Notes under the pieces: generated by a model
What the model saw: only the letters and a program-made list of their open reading frames with translations
Told to the model about the DNA's origin: nothing
Databases searched by the model: none
Origin: Pomphorhynchus laevis
Taxonomy: Eukaryota; Acanthocephala; Palaeacanthocephala; Echinorhynchida; Pomphorhynchidae
Direction of reading: 5' to 3'
DNA length: 64,000 nucleotides
Assembly (NCBI GenBank): GCA_012934845.2
Contig: WNNJ02002063.1
Coordinates: 1-64,000 of the forward strand
Made by a program: the position numbers and the translations under genes
Shown: positions 1 to 10,900 of the stretch, one piece after another
Layout: every line of letters starts with the position of its first letter
How positions within the stretch are numbered: position 1 is the stretch's first letter

Positions 1-473
1 CAATTTTCGAATGTCAGGTTTATTCATGTATTGATTGATTGTCAGATGTCTTAATTCTGAATTTTCTACATCTTTGTGTATTCCGACACTAGTTTTCTTT
101 ATCGCTCGTACGAAATATTGTCTGTTGAACTCTCTAACAGAGGGTATAAATTTTAATCCTAGCTCTAGTAGGTTTATTTGTTCTTCTGGGATATCTATAT
201 TTGAGATATTCTCTACTATGCTGGTAGAGATTGTGTTGTTTTTTAACTTTCTTCTTTTATTCCTAAACCTTCTTTTCGGATGATATTCTAGATTATATAA
301 TTCGATCGGATATACTTCCTTGCCAGTTATGATTTTTAACTTTTTACATTTGTTTTTAATCCAATATTTATATTCGTTTTCATTAATGTTACATCGATCC
401 GTATTATACATATAACCAAATAAGTTTCGAAGTGTTCGTGTTAATTCTGTTTCAGCGTGCTTTATAATTCTTT
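1..473 (-). pseudogene. Penelope-like element, N-terminal coding fragment, runs off the window
   Basis: The minus strand is open from about 473 down to base 1. It encodes a lysine-rich protein containing INLLELGLKFIPSV, which resembles the 'LL.kGL.F.P' block that precedes the RT in GIY-YIG Penelope-like elements. No RT motif is reached before the window edge. It lies head-to-head with the PLE1 RT that starts near 548 on the plus strand and lacks exactly this N-terminal part. The two may therefore be one insertion with an inverted 5' portion. Assignment to PLE is by motif; membership of the same copy is inference. Confidence 0.6.
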
Positions 474-547
474 GCTATTGCTCGTTAATGCGCTTGTTGA
501 CATGTGCAGGAAGGACACCAAGATTCGCTTGAATCTCTTTTTGTATC

Positions 548-1075
548 TTGATTCCACGTGGAGTGACGTTATTGTCAAGACAGTATATAAGGCAATTAAA
601 TACTGATACATATAAAAAGCTGAGCAATGAAGATTATAAAGACACGATAATGAATGCAATTAACAAAAGCAATAATATTTTAAAACATGATAAAGCAATG
701 ACTGTCAAAAACCCACTTCCTGGTAGATTCTATCTCCTACCCAAGTTACACAAAAATAGTGTACCGGTACCTGGAAGACCGATTGTTAGTAACTGCAATA
801 CATGGAGTGAAAACATATCTAAATACATCAGTAAACAACTACAACCATTACTTGATCATGTCCAATCACATATTAGGAGCACCGATGATTTTCTTCGGAA
901 ATTACAAAACAATGAACTAACAATACATAAACACTCAAGATTTGCAACGCTTGATGTAGAGTCGCTATATACATCAATCGACACAATGAAGGGAATTGAT
1001 GCAATAAAGGAAAGAATGGTTCAAGGGATTATGAACAAAATGAAATTGACAAAACTGGAGCACTTCTCGAAATAG
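548..1075 (+). pseudogene. PLE1 RT, fingers and first palm motifs
   Basis: The 175-codon frame contains the PLE landmark FYLLPKLHKNSVPVPGRP at about residues 59-76. Next come IVSNCNTWSENISKYIS, the block STDDFLRKL, and RT motif A as ATLDVESLYTSI at about 132-143, where the aspartate would bind metal. The frame is interrupted before motif B, which continues from about 1090 in another frame. The start codon at 548 is not the native start, because the conserved PLE N-terminus is absent. Family identification is secure from motif order. Confidence 0.85.
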
Positions 1076-1137
1076 TACTCAGAAACAACTGTTTTGAATT
1101 TAACGATAGATTATTTATACAAAAGAACGGGACTGCA

Positions 1138-2313
1138 ATGGGTACATCGGTAGCGCCCGTATACGCCAACCTATATGTAGCTGAGATTGAGAAGCAGTAT
1201 CTAAAAACTCGAAGACTTAAACCTCAAGTTTGGTTTAGATACATCGACGACATCTTAATAGTTTGGCCATACAACATTGAAAGCTTACAAGAACTTGTAG
1301 CAGATCTAAATCGTTTTAGTGAACTAAAATTTACATTGGCCTTACCAGAAAGCAACGGAAATACGAACTTTTTAGATACAACTATTTACAGAGATGAGCG
1401 CAGAAGGATTCAAACAACTCTGTATGAAAAGGAATCAAACGTGGCATCATATGTGCACGCTAGCAGCTTTCATCCACCAAAAACAAAAAGAATATTGATA
1501 TACAATGAATTTATCCGCAGAAGGAAAATATGCAGCGAGAAATCACAATTTGAATCAAGTAGTAAAATATTGATGGACCAATTAAAAAATAGGGGATATT
1601 CTCATAGGCAGTGCCTAACACAGAACAACAGAGTTAGAAAAATGAACAGATCAATTTTGCTGAAAAACCACAAAGAGGAAGCCTGCTCGGAGGAAAATAA
1701 AAATATTAATTGTATTCTAGAGTATAACGCAGCATTTGAAAATATTAACAAATTACTAAACACAAACAAAGATCGAAATTTGACCAGCCTAAACAGAGTT
1801 AAGGTGTATTTTAAAAACAACAAAAACATTAAAAGTCAAATTGTACATTCAAAAATTAAAAATATGACAGAAGCGACGAAAAGTATGGGTAGCTCAGCTC
1901 CATGTAAAGATAAAAGATGTAAATGTTGTGCGGATATAGTGAATGTTACAAACACATTTAAGAGTCAACACACCGGGTTAACGTACAAAACAAGAGGTAA
2001 CCATACTTGTAAATCAAAGAATATAATATATTTATCAACATGTAATGATTGTCAAAAACAGTATATCGGAGAGAGCGGTAGACAATTAAACTTGAGAATG
2101 AACAATAGACGTGCTGATATTCTAAAGAACAAAATAGGATTTGATGGAGTGGTTAATCTCAAAATTGAGTTTCCAAACCATATATTATCAACGCAAATTG
2201 TACAAGGAGGTTTTAAAAATATCTATGAAAGGAAACAAACGGAGCAATATTGGATAGGACAAATCATGAGTGATAAAATGCTAAATAAGTATCATGAATA
2301 TCATGTACCATGA
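1138..2313 (+). CDS. PLE1 RT palm/thumb plus Cys cluster and GIY-YIG endonuclease
   Basis: The frame is 391 codons. It begins in RT motif B (MGTSVAPVYANLYVAEIEKQ), followed by motif C FRYIDDILIVW at about residues 33-43 and the PLE block TNFLDTTIYRDE. A basic thumb and linker follow. A Cys cluster (CKDKRCKCCADI, about 253-264) precedes the GIY-YIG nuclease: IIYLSTCNDC, then QKQYIGESGRQLNLRMNNRR, and near the end QYWIGQIM. The tyrosines, the glycine of YIG and the downstream arginine are all visible. The ATG at 1138 is internal to the palm, so this is not a true start. Function: target nicking and reverse transcription of the element. Confidence 0.9.
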   Translation: MGTSVAPVYANLYVAEIEKQYLKTRRLKPQVWFRYIDDILIVWPYNIESLQELVADLNRFSELKFTLALPESNGNTNFLDTTIYRDERRRIQTTLYEKESNVASYVHASSFHPPKTKRILIYNEFIRRRKICSEKSQFESSSKILMDQLKNRGYSHRQCLTQNNRVRKMNRSILLKNHKEEACSEENKNINCILEYNAAFENINKLLNTNKDRNLTSLNRVKVYFKNNKNIKSQIVHSKIKNMTEATKSMGSSAPCKDKRCKCCADIVNVTNTFKSQHTGLTYKTRGNHTCKSKNIIYLSTCNDCQKQYIGESGRQLNLRMNNRRADILKNKIGFDGVVNLKIEFPNHILSTQIVQGGFKNIYERKQTEQYWIGQIMSDKMLNKYHEYHVP

Positions 2314-2404
2314 TAATTGGAATTTTGGTATGTGATTGATATACGCTGAATTCTTTCATGTCGGAATCAAGATATATACTGCAGAAAATATCTAGTGTAA
2401 TCAC

Positions 2405-2435
2405 CTGAAGAAGAAATTTTTCGAAACGCGTTGTG
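2405..2435 (+). ncRNA. hammerhead-ribozyme-like motif in PLE1 3' UTR (weak)
   Basis: CTGAAGA at 2405-2411 and GAAAC at 2423-2427 have the spacing and order of the CUGANGA and GAAA boxes of the minimal type-I hammerheads known from Penelope-like elements. The pairing predicted for stem II (A/T-rich) is poor and stem III would be only AC/GT. It may therefore be a decayed or dimer-dependent ribozyme. Confidence 0.4.
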
Positions 2436-2545
2436 TTAATAAATTAGAAGTTTTTGTTCTCTGGATTAATTAACTGATAATTAAACAGATTATTTATAGC
2501 GTCTTGAAATAGACCTCCAGAGGCTGTTAATGAATAATTGTAATT

Positions 2546-2547
<2 letters not shown>

Positions 2548-2638
<91 letters not shown>

Positions 2639-2643
2639 TATAT
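2548..2643. repeat. (TA)n microsatellite, about 95 bp
   Basis: A nearly pure TA dinucleotide run with one CA interruption near its right end. It separates PLE1 from the DNA upstream of PLE2. Similar TA runs flank the cassette at 17.29-18.55 kb. Confidence 0.95.
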
Positions 2644-3133
2644 TAAAGCTGGTGTATTAATATTTATGAATACATATGAGTACTCCGTGAAGGTCCCAGC
2701 AGCAGTGCAACAATTTGATTATATATAATCAAATTATATATAATCAATATATATAAATTGTAATTGCGAAAAATCGCTTGAAACTGTGGTCCATGAGCCA
2801 AAGCTGGCTACGATTGATTTTTAATCCAAATTTGCTGCTAAATAACTGGACTTCGATCATCAGCTCCATCAGTCTTATTTTTCACTCCGAGACGATCCTG
2901 ACCACCCAGCAGTCATCGTCAGTCGGATGAATTGGTTAGGGTACGTTACGACTGCTATTGTGATAGCTATAAAGACACCAGCAATTCCTCACGATGCTAT
3001 ACGAAGCTCAGGTGCAGAAGCGTTTTTACTGGCTTGTTGCCTGTGTGGACCTTCGAGTTATTCTTTAGATAAGGTACAAATGCGTATCCGTTGATTACGA
3101 GGGCACTGAATTTCTCACAGAATTCCTGAAGGA
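2644..3133. other. intergenic stretch between PLE1 and PLE2, nothing recognised
   Basis: About 490 bp of mixed composition, less AT-rich than its surroundings. It has a short A/T palindromic run near 2720-2755 but no long frame and no recognised motif. It may be degraded 5' sequence of PLE2. Confidence 0.5.
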
Positions 3134-5330
3134 ATGCGTCATTGTATAAATTGTTATATATCGAAAAGAGATTTCTCTCGTTTTGATCTAATTAATTCAC
3201 TCAAAAGTATCCACTTAGCAACTGATAATTATGAACTTGGTAAAATAATAAAAAGTCAAGTATTACGATCCACAGAGATGAGCAAATATTTTGAAATGCC
3301 ACTAAATACAAATTACAGCGAGAATTTATCCAGTAAACACAGGAATGCAGGTAAAGAACTGAAAATAATGGATGATGTTGTTTTCAAAAAAGCAGATAAG
3401 AGCAACCAGTTTGTCGCATGGGACAAAGACATGTACATTTCTGAAGGAAACCGTCAACTTGATAGTTCTAACTATCTAGAAGTAACAAATGATACAATAC
3501 GTCAATCTTTTGATAAGGTAGATACATTAATACATCAAAGCCATGTCAAAATTGATAAAAAACATCTATTGGTAAATGATCCAAAACCAGGTAGCTTGTA
3601 TTTTTTACCAAAGGTTCACAAAGATGACTATTCGGTAAAAGGACGTCCTATAGTGAGTAATTCAGGGTATGTAACAGAAAAACTGTCACGTTTTTTGCAT
3701 TCCGAATTGAAATTTTTACTAGTGTATGTTCATTCTCATCTAGAAAGCACAGACGATTTTTTGAGAAAATTTGACGTGAAGAAATCTGATATTCTGCCGA
3801 TAACAAGATTGATATGTTTAGATGTCGAAAGTCTGTATACTTCTATTAAACAAGAATTTGGTATATCCGCGTGCCGCTTCTTTATGAAACTGGATCAATG
3901 GACCAACAAGAAAATATAAAACACCTTATTATTGCTGAAAACTGTTCTTGAAAATAGTTACTTTGGATTCAACGGGAAATTATATCAGCAAGTAGAAGGT
4001 ACGTCAATGGGTACACCGTTAGCTCCTGTTTACGCTATCCTCACTCTTGGGTGAGTAGAGTCCATTATGCTAGAAAAATCAGTAAATCATCCAATTTTCT
4101 ATTGGAGATACATCGATGATGTGTTCATGGCATGGAAAGGTAACCTTGATGATCTATATATTTACATCAGTACTTTGGAGTCTTAAATTTACACTGAATA
4201 TTAAAGAAAATGGTAAAAAATGCAACTTTCTTGATGTGGCGATAAATTGTGAAAACACTGATGATGTGAGATTGGAACTATACAACAAACCAACATCACA
4301 TCCAATATACATGCACTCCCATTCAAATGCTCCATCGAGTACTAAACGGAATATGATACATAATGAAGCAAAGCGAATATGTAAAATATGTAATAATGTA
4401 ACAGATCGTGAAAAACACTTATCACAACTAACCACCAATCTAATTAATCGAGGATACCACCAAAAACAGATTTACAAAATAATTAAAAGAGTACGAGTGA
4501 TTAACAGAAATACTTTGCTTAGTAAAAAAGAAAAACATGTCAAAGAATTAAATGTAATATCTGTGGAGTATCATCCTGCTTTGATTAAACTCCCAAGTGA
4601 TTTAAGGTTTGCTTTCTCGAGAGTGTCTTCAGAGTTAAGGAAGGATATAGGAGATTATGCCATTCTATTTCAAATATACTGATTCCTTAAAGAACATGTT
4701 AGTTTCAAGCAAACTCCAACCATCGATTTTTTGCGATGATCTAGAACACGGTCTTTCAAAGTCGTGTGGGAAGAGCCGATGTATGTGTTGTGCGGAAATG
4801 AAAGAAACTACATTTATAGAAAGCACCAAGACAGGACTAAAATATCAATTAAAAGGAAATTTTGACTGTAATAGTAATGGAGTAGCATATGTTGCCAAGT
4901 GCATTTGATGTAAAAAAACAATACATTGGAGAGTCAGGGAGATGCCTGAGATTAAGATTAAACAATCGCAGGAGTGATAGAATGTGTGGAAGAATAGAAA
5001 ATGATGCGATTTTACAACATGAGAAAGAGATCCATGATAATAAAAATCCGGGATATAATTACAGTATTATTCAATCAGACCTTTATAATGACAAAGATAG
5101 AAAACGCAGTGAAATGTGGTGGATTGGGCAAGTCATGTTTGACAATCCTCACGGATTAAACATACACCACATATTTAACAAAAAATCACCATGACATTCT
5201 TTCTGATCGGTTAAAAATGACGTGTTAATAACAGTGCATTCAGAAAATTGAAAAATGTGTACAACCAAATATTTTTGAATTGTGTACAAGCCGAAACGTT
5301 AATAAGCATTATTTTGTTTAATACTCGTAC
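3134..5330 (+). mobile_element. PLE2: second GIY-YIG Penelope-like retroelement, degraded
   Basis: A PLE distinct from PLE1. In order it shows an N-terminal block (FKKADKSNQFVAWDKDMY) near 3380-3440, SLYFLPKVHKDDYSVKGRP near 3590-3650, RT motif A LICLDVESLYTSI near 3810-3845, motif B QQVEGTSMGTPLAPVYA near 3990-4035 and motif C YWRYIDDVFMAW near 4095-4135. A basic linker, a Cys cluster CGKSRCMCCAEM near 4765-4800 and a GIY-YIG nuclease KKQYIGESGRCLRLRLNNRR near 4910-4970 follow. Coding is spread over several frames (about four breaks), so it is a fossil. Its 3' UTR carries CCGAAACGTTAATAA near 5291, recalling the GAAAC box of PLE1, but no clear CUGANGA partner is seen. Confidence 0.85.
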
Positions 5331-6649
5331 CGTTCTCTGTTTCAAAATTAACAATAAATATAGTTAGAATTTTCTAAATAGATCCGGAGATGCCGTTTCT
5401 AACCAAAAACGACAATAGATAATATATAGATAATATCTCAAAGCTGAAGATAATCGAAAATATCTCAAAGCTGATGTATTCGAATTTTCAGAAATACGAA
5501 ATATTGAATATACATTATATTCAATACATTATAATTTTTGCCTCTAAGTAAACCGTAATAAATTTGTTGAAAATTAATGAGCCAATCATGGTGGGCAAAT
5601 TTATGATACTTTTAAGCATTTAACTGTTTAACGACTTCAATGAATTAATAGTTGAATAAAACCATTGAATGAAATAATGTTACATTAAATAATTTATCAT
5701 GAAAAGTAGCAAATACATATTTGAAAATGAAAATATAATAACCGATCCCATGTATTTCCTTACATTTTCATTTAGATATCTGAATCGCAATTCATTATGG
5801 GAATATGTTCGGTTCACATGCAAGTACAATCCAGAATACGAGATGTTAGTAATAATTCTTTAGCAAATTGTATCACAATTTTGAATCCACACAATTAAAT
5901 TTAATCCATGCATTTTAATCCATTATCCAGTAGACATTCAGCACCTTTTAGAATATATCCTGGCACTTTTTCAAATTTAATAAAACATTATCTTGACAAA
6001 AATAAACCCTTTTCATATGTCACTACTTGAACAGATGTTTGACCATGAAGAACCTCTGGGAATCTAGGGCATCGCGATCCTCAGTTAAAGAGCTAATTGC
6101 ACATTAGGATAACTCGACAAAACTGAAAAAATACCGGGATTTACGATCATTACATATCGTCAATACACCCGTGGTTTTATTACAGTGAGCCTAGCATGAT
6201 ACACCCCACTTATATGACGCAAACTCCAATAAAAATGCGATTTTTTCGCGAATACAAGAATCTCGAGGATTCTCAAATCTGCCCGACTACTTTCGAAATT
6301 CATTCCAGTAACATGGATCGGTTACAAAAATGAAGTGACCAAATGCGTTGGCAACGCATTTACCAAAATGCGCAGTTAACACATTTTATATTAGAGAAAC
6401 AGAGTACCTGAAATTCTAAACATCAACTAATAACTTGTTAGCAATCAGGAATTGTGTTGACGCTTGGCTTAGCGTCAAGAGCACCGTAAATCTTTTAAAG
6501 GTACTAACTGTCATGCATGTTATTAGACAATTTACCACAAATCGATGCAGTAGTAATTGTGAAATATAATGTAGTGGTAATTGTAAAAATGCATGTTCGG
6601 TAATTATGATCTCGGTCATCGAAATTGCACATAACTGCGGGTGATAAGG
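5331..6649. other. AT-rich intergenic DNA, nothing recognised
   Basis: No frame longer than about 67 codons and no recognisable protein or RNA motif. Near 5405-5475 the phrase ATATCTCAAAGCTGA recurs twice. It is probably old repeat debris. Confidence 0.5.
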
Positions 6650-7060
6650 CTCCCTGAATTAATTTGTTCGCTTATTGAAAAAAAATTATTAGAGTTAAAT
6701 ACATATATCATCAATGTATCGAAGCATCTACTTTCTTTCATTTTGTAATTTTGATTTATTTTTTACACAGTTATGAACAAATTCATATTCTATAAGGCTA
6801 AAAATAAGTCAGCTATAATTAGGCTAATATTACGACCTATTGAAACACCTTTTATTTGTCTTAATATAGAAGTCTCTACTTTTAAATAATTTTGATTTAT
6901 ACAAATATTTAAGGATTCTATTAATTCAATTTTATCCATATATTTTATCGTTTACTTAATGGCTTAATTTTTGTTATATAGGCGTTATAGTTATTATAAC
7001 ATATATATTTCCGAATATAAGGCTAATTTAATTTTCTAACGCTTTTCTAATTGATATAAT
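6650..7060 (-). pseudogene. PLE3 RT fragment
   Basis: The reverse complement matches, with many substitutions, the RT core of the PLE3 family seen best at 36.1-37.9 kb. It covers the stretch from the Tyr/Ile-rich block before motif B through motif C (RYIDDI) to the region encoding the 'Y...SLILN' block. It is heavily decayed, with no continuous frame. Confidence 0.7.
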
Positions 7061-8470
7061 TTTTTTTTATTTTTTCAATATTATATTATTATAAAACTAA
7101 GGCATTAATGTAAAACTTGATATAGCAGTTACCTGCTGATACACGATATTTTACTTTCCTTAGATATCTATCAGGAAATCACATTCAGAATGTAAAGGCA
7201 GTCAGAATGTTTTACGCCACAAGTGTTTTGTAAGTATTTAGCGATTGTTTAAGATTTATATTTACTCATTTGATTAGGGATATATCTCACAATTTACTAG
7301 AAGATCTCCTCGGTTTCGATTGTCAAGATATAAGTCAGACAAAAATACTGTCCGAATATTGATTATGAAAATTATGTCATATTAGTTTTTTATAATTCTA
7401 TAACTCAAGTATGCTTTTTATCGACAGAATCGTATTTTATCCTTTATATGCGAATACAATTTTGCAAATTGATTGCGGTGTAATTCGTATTTTTTAAATA
7501 TAATATATAAAGTTTTCATAATATTAACGTCATTGATTAAAAATCGTCACTGATTTATGTATTTATTAAATATCCTGTATGTATTTGATAATATGTCTGT
7601 GAAATATAACCATTTAGGTATAGTTTGCAGTGAACTTTTTATACATTTATATTTAAAACTAAGCGTAAGCGTTGGATGCATTGATAATATTTTAATTTAC
7701 AAGGCAAAGATAAGCCTGTAAAAATAATTATATATTAATGATTATTTACAAGTTAATTTTTATAATTTTTAAAATAGTTTTGTTTTCTTAGGATATGCAT
7801 AATAATTAATTTAATTATCAATTCAGTTAATACGAATTTTAAAATGTTAATAATATTCCATTGATATATCTTTGATGATTACATTCGATAAAAAATGTAC
7901 TTTAATTTTATTTTTATCCATAGAGAAAAAGAGGAAGCCCTCTTCGGGAGTTTAAATTTCCGAAGAGGAAGTTTAAACTTCCTCTTCGGATGTTTAAACT
8001 CCCGAAGAGGGCTGTTGCATAGTTGAAAGCTAGAGAACATTATTGTATGTTGCCCAATGTATAAAAATAAACTTAAAATTCCATTTATAATTTTATTTTG
8101 TTAAATTTCCCCTACATTTTTAGAGATAAACTTTTAAAAATATTTATTCCTGCACTTGAGAAACGTATTTCAAATACTCTTAATAAGACTTATTTTCGTA
8201 ATTTAGAAATGTTTCGTCAAATATGATTGAAATTATCGATAAGAGTTTTTTGGAGATAATGAAATACCTGGAAGAATTGTAAGTATTATTTGGTATATTT
8301 TAAATTGCATAGCACTAAAGTATATGTCTATCAGAACGAAATCAATAGTCAAATGATTTAAAGATAAATTTTACCAATAAAATTGGTAAAATTGGTCTTT
8401 TTTAGAAATCTTTATTTAAATCAGTCACAAAATTCGCATCATATCTTTTAGTTTTAAATTTCAAGAGACA
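7061..8470. other. AT-rich non-coding stretch
   Basis: No coding signal apart from the palindrome listed separately. Two segments (about 7533-7570 and 8250-8400) recur in diverged form near 11698-11740 and 11515-11660. This suggests an unnamed interspersed repeat. Confidence 0.5.
7936..8013. repeat. 78-bp near-perfect palindrome
   Basis: Outer arms of 21 bp (7936-7956 and 7993-8013) and inner arms of 16 bp (7959-7974 and 7975-7990) are both perfect. Only two symmetric positions fail to pair. The arms are built from variants of one motif, CTCTTCGG next to TTTAAA. No gene lies nearby. It could be a fold-back element core or a cruciform-prone site. Confidence 0.9.
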
Positions 8471-8565
8471 AATCCGATCAACTAACTGAGTCTTCATATT
8501 TTATATTATTGATAAATTAAAAATAAAGCTAAATAAAATTTAAATAATTAAATAATATATAATAT
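8470..8565 (-). mobile_element. PLE3 3'-terminal tail, short diverged copy
   Basis: Resembles the reverse complement of the last ~100 bp of PLE3: CAACTAACTGAG followed by an AT-rich stretch with TAAATAATT. The coding part is absent. It is one of several isolated tails in the window. Confidence 0.45.
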
Positions 8566-8574
8566 TATTATCCA

Positions 8575-10900
8575 TATCTCAATCTCGCTATTATTCCGAC
8601 CATCACTCAAGAACAAGACGATAATGTACTTGAACTCTTCCACGTCAGATAAAACCTTATCACCCGATGCAACCTTGTTCCGAGCAGAGCACATTTAGGC
8701 AGTTTTGGATTTGCTAACTTCCGTACCGTCAACTTGACATTTCGCTTTGAATCGATCTACCAAGCATTGTAGATCACCAGTATTGGAGGCCAACAAGACA
8801 ACATAGTATGCGATAAGCAAAGATTATATCCTGATGAGATCAATTTCAAGACCAGAGCCCGGTAAAGAAGCCATTTTCTAAATTATGTCCATGTAAACAA
8901 AATTGGAGAGAGTGGTCAGCCATGACGGATCCAAACACCTACAAAAAACGAATCAGACTTTCTGCCTAAAATACGAACACAACTAGTACTTAGTTCGTAA
9001 GTATTAGTTGAATTTTGTACTCTATAAGTACCTTACACAACCTATCTCTTGGTACCAGGTCGAACGCCTTCTTCAAACACAAAAAGCACATGTAAACTGG
9101 TTGATCGTCCTCTCATGTGCGTTCGAGAATAGTTGAAAGAGTGAACAGCTTATCAGTAATTTCTCGATCAGAACAAAAACCATATTGCTCCTCCTTCAAC
9201 TGTCATTCGGCAATCAGTCGTATCTGTATCTTAAGGAACTTGGCAAATAGATTACCGGGTAGCCTAATAAGAGTAATACCCCTATAATTTGAACATTATC
9301 TTCGATTTTCTATTTTATAGATCTGAATCAACATCCAGTTTGCCAATTACCGGGAATCTTTCCTGACTTCAGTGATACGTTGAAGAGTCGTGTTATCCAC
9401 TTCATTCCTTCAACGTAAAGATCCTTTAAAATCTCAGGTCGAATATCATCAACCCCAGCAGATTTGCCATTACAAAGTTTGTGAACAATAGTAATGATCT
9501 TTGTAAATGTAATAAAATCCATATATTTCATTAAGTTAGAAGAATTTTCCACAAAGGAGACACATCATTCATATAAAGGATATTTCTAAAATAATCTTTC
9601 CAATGACTAAGTATGTCTTCAATATCGGTTAGCGAATGTTTATGATTGTCAAAAATATTCTTAGCAGATTTCTGCTTTCCAACACGAAGGGCTTTGATCG
9701 TTATCAATAACATATTAGAAGCTGACCGATAATCAAATTCAAGACGCTCATTAAACTTCACCCAAGTTGTTTTCTTTGATTCAGCAACTGCTAGAACTGC
9801 AGCTCTTCCGACATGTCGATACCTTCTACTGTATCCAGTGACCTATCAAACAAAGTTACTTTATAAGCCATTTTCTAATTAAAGGCAGCTCTTACTACTG
9901 GTGTTTACCAAGCAGTTAGAGGATTGGCTCCAAGACAGGTACCTACAGTCTTAAAATCATAGATCTTCTAAGTCGATTTATCAAGCGAAGTTTTGAACAT
10001 ATACCATTCTTATAGAATATAAGAATCTATTCTTATAGAATATACCATTCATATACCATTCGACAGCTATACCATTATAACTGCAGCTCTCTTGGCATGC
10101 CGATTGTCTACAGCTTTTAGTGGCCTATTAGACAGGTTGCATTATAAGTTACTTTTTTCTGTTGAACCGCAACTCTTACTACTGGTGTCAACCAAGCAGC
10201 TCGACGAGTGCATTTACGACAGGCACCTACAGTCTTCAAACAACATATCTTCAAAGTCGCTTTGTCTAGCGATTTTTCGAACATTGACCATTCCTGTTCG
10301 ATATTATCCACCTCTTCCCGCAATGGGGCAAAGTACGTCCGTAGTTTCCAAAGAACCCGAACACTACGTTTAGGTTTCTTAGATCTGCTGCTAGTCTACT
10401 TTGCCAGCGAATCTTACTAACTGCAAGGAAGTGATCGGTTGATAGTTCAGCCCTTCTCTTCACACGTGTGACCAATACATATATTCTCAAATCAAATGAT
10501 ACGATTATGAAATCGATCATTGATTGTTGACTAAAATTATTGTGATACCATGTGCATCGGTGGATCTCTTTATATTCGAACATTGTTTTGGTTATAGACA
10601 ATTTGTTACGAGAACATAAATGCAGCAACTAAACACAACCACATCACAACGTGATAATTGAAGTCGCCTAATAAAATGAGAGAATCATCCGTACGTTTAC
10701 TATCAAGTAGGCATGAAGTAAACCTGAAGATCGTCCACAAATCTGAGTGTTCCGAGCTAGCTTTTTGTGCATAAGCACACACAACAGTTAAGTCATTTCA
10801 ACCTTTGACTACATGTCTTATCGAAGCCAATCTTTATTTACTGGGTCAAACTTCTCTGCAGCTAACGACACCTGGGGTTTTTGAATATCCCTGTACTCGT
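8575..10900 (-). mobile_element. RTE-like (or related APE-type) LINE, heavily decayed
   Basis: Read on the minus strand from high to low coordinates, the fragments keep the order of an APE-type LINE. Endonuclease remnants are LILLGDFNYHV near 10650-10690 and CTWYHNNFSQQSMIDFIIVS then AELSTDHFLAVS at 10430-10570. A linker follows (EEVDNIEQEWSMFEKSL near 10290, LRVGKQKSAKNIF near 9640-9690). RT pieces are GKSAGVDDIRPEILKDL near 9430-9480, SGKIPGNWQTG near 9330-9370, a decayed CFVDLEKAFD-like block near 9060-9090 and an EFKYL-like block near 8610-8650. Many stops and frameshifts mark it as old. The clade is uncertain between RTE/Rex3-like and a neighbour. Confidence 0.72.

Larger units (their letters stand above)
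548..2450 (+). mobile_element. PLE1: GIY-YIG Penelope-like retroelement, 5'-truncated
   Basis: The element holds an RT, a Cys-rich linker and a GIY-YIG endonuclease in the usual PLE order, followed by a short 3' UTR with a hammerhead-like motif at 2405-2435. It ends before the (TA)n tract at 2548. The N-terminal half is missing on this strand; an inverted piece of a PLE N-terminus lies just upstream at 1-473. Coding is spread over two frames, with about one break. PLEs copy their RNA into DNA at an endonuclease nick and are ancient in animals. This copy is moderately decayed. Confidence 0.88.

Noticed and set aside
1602-1829. 75-codon minus-strand frame inside PLE1
   Set aside because: It is antisense shadow of the PLE1 linker coding region and has no motif of its own.
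2444-2635. 63-codon frame rich in alternating Tyr-Ile
   Set aside because: It is the translation of the (TA)n microsatellite.
2935-2950. telomeric TTAGGG repeat
   Set aside because: Only a single GGTTAGGG occurs; no array exists anywhere in the window, so PLE3 cannot be linked to a telomere here.
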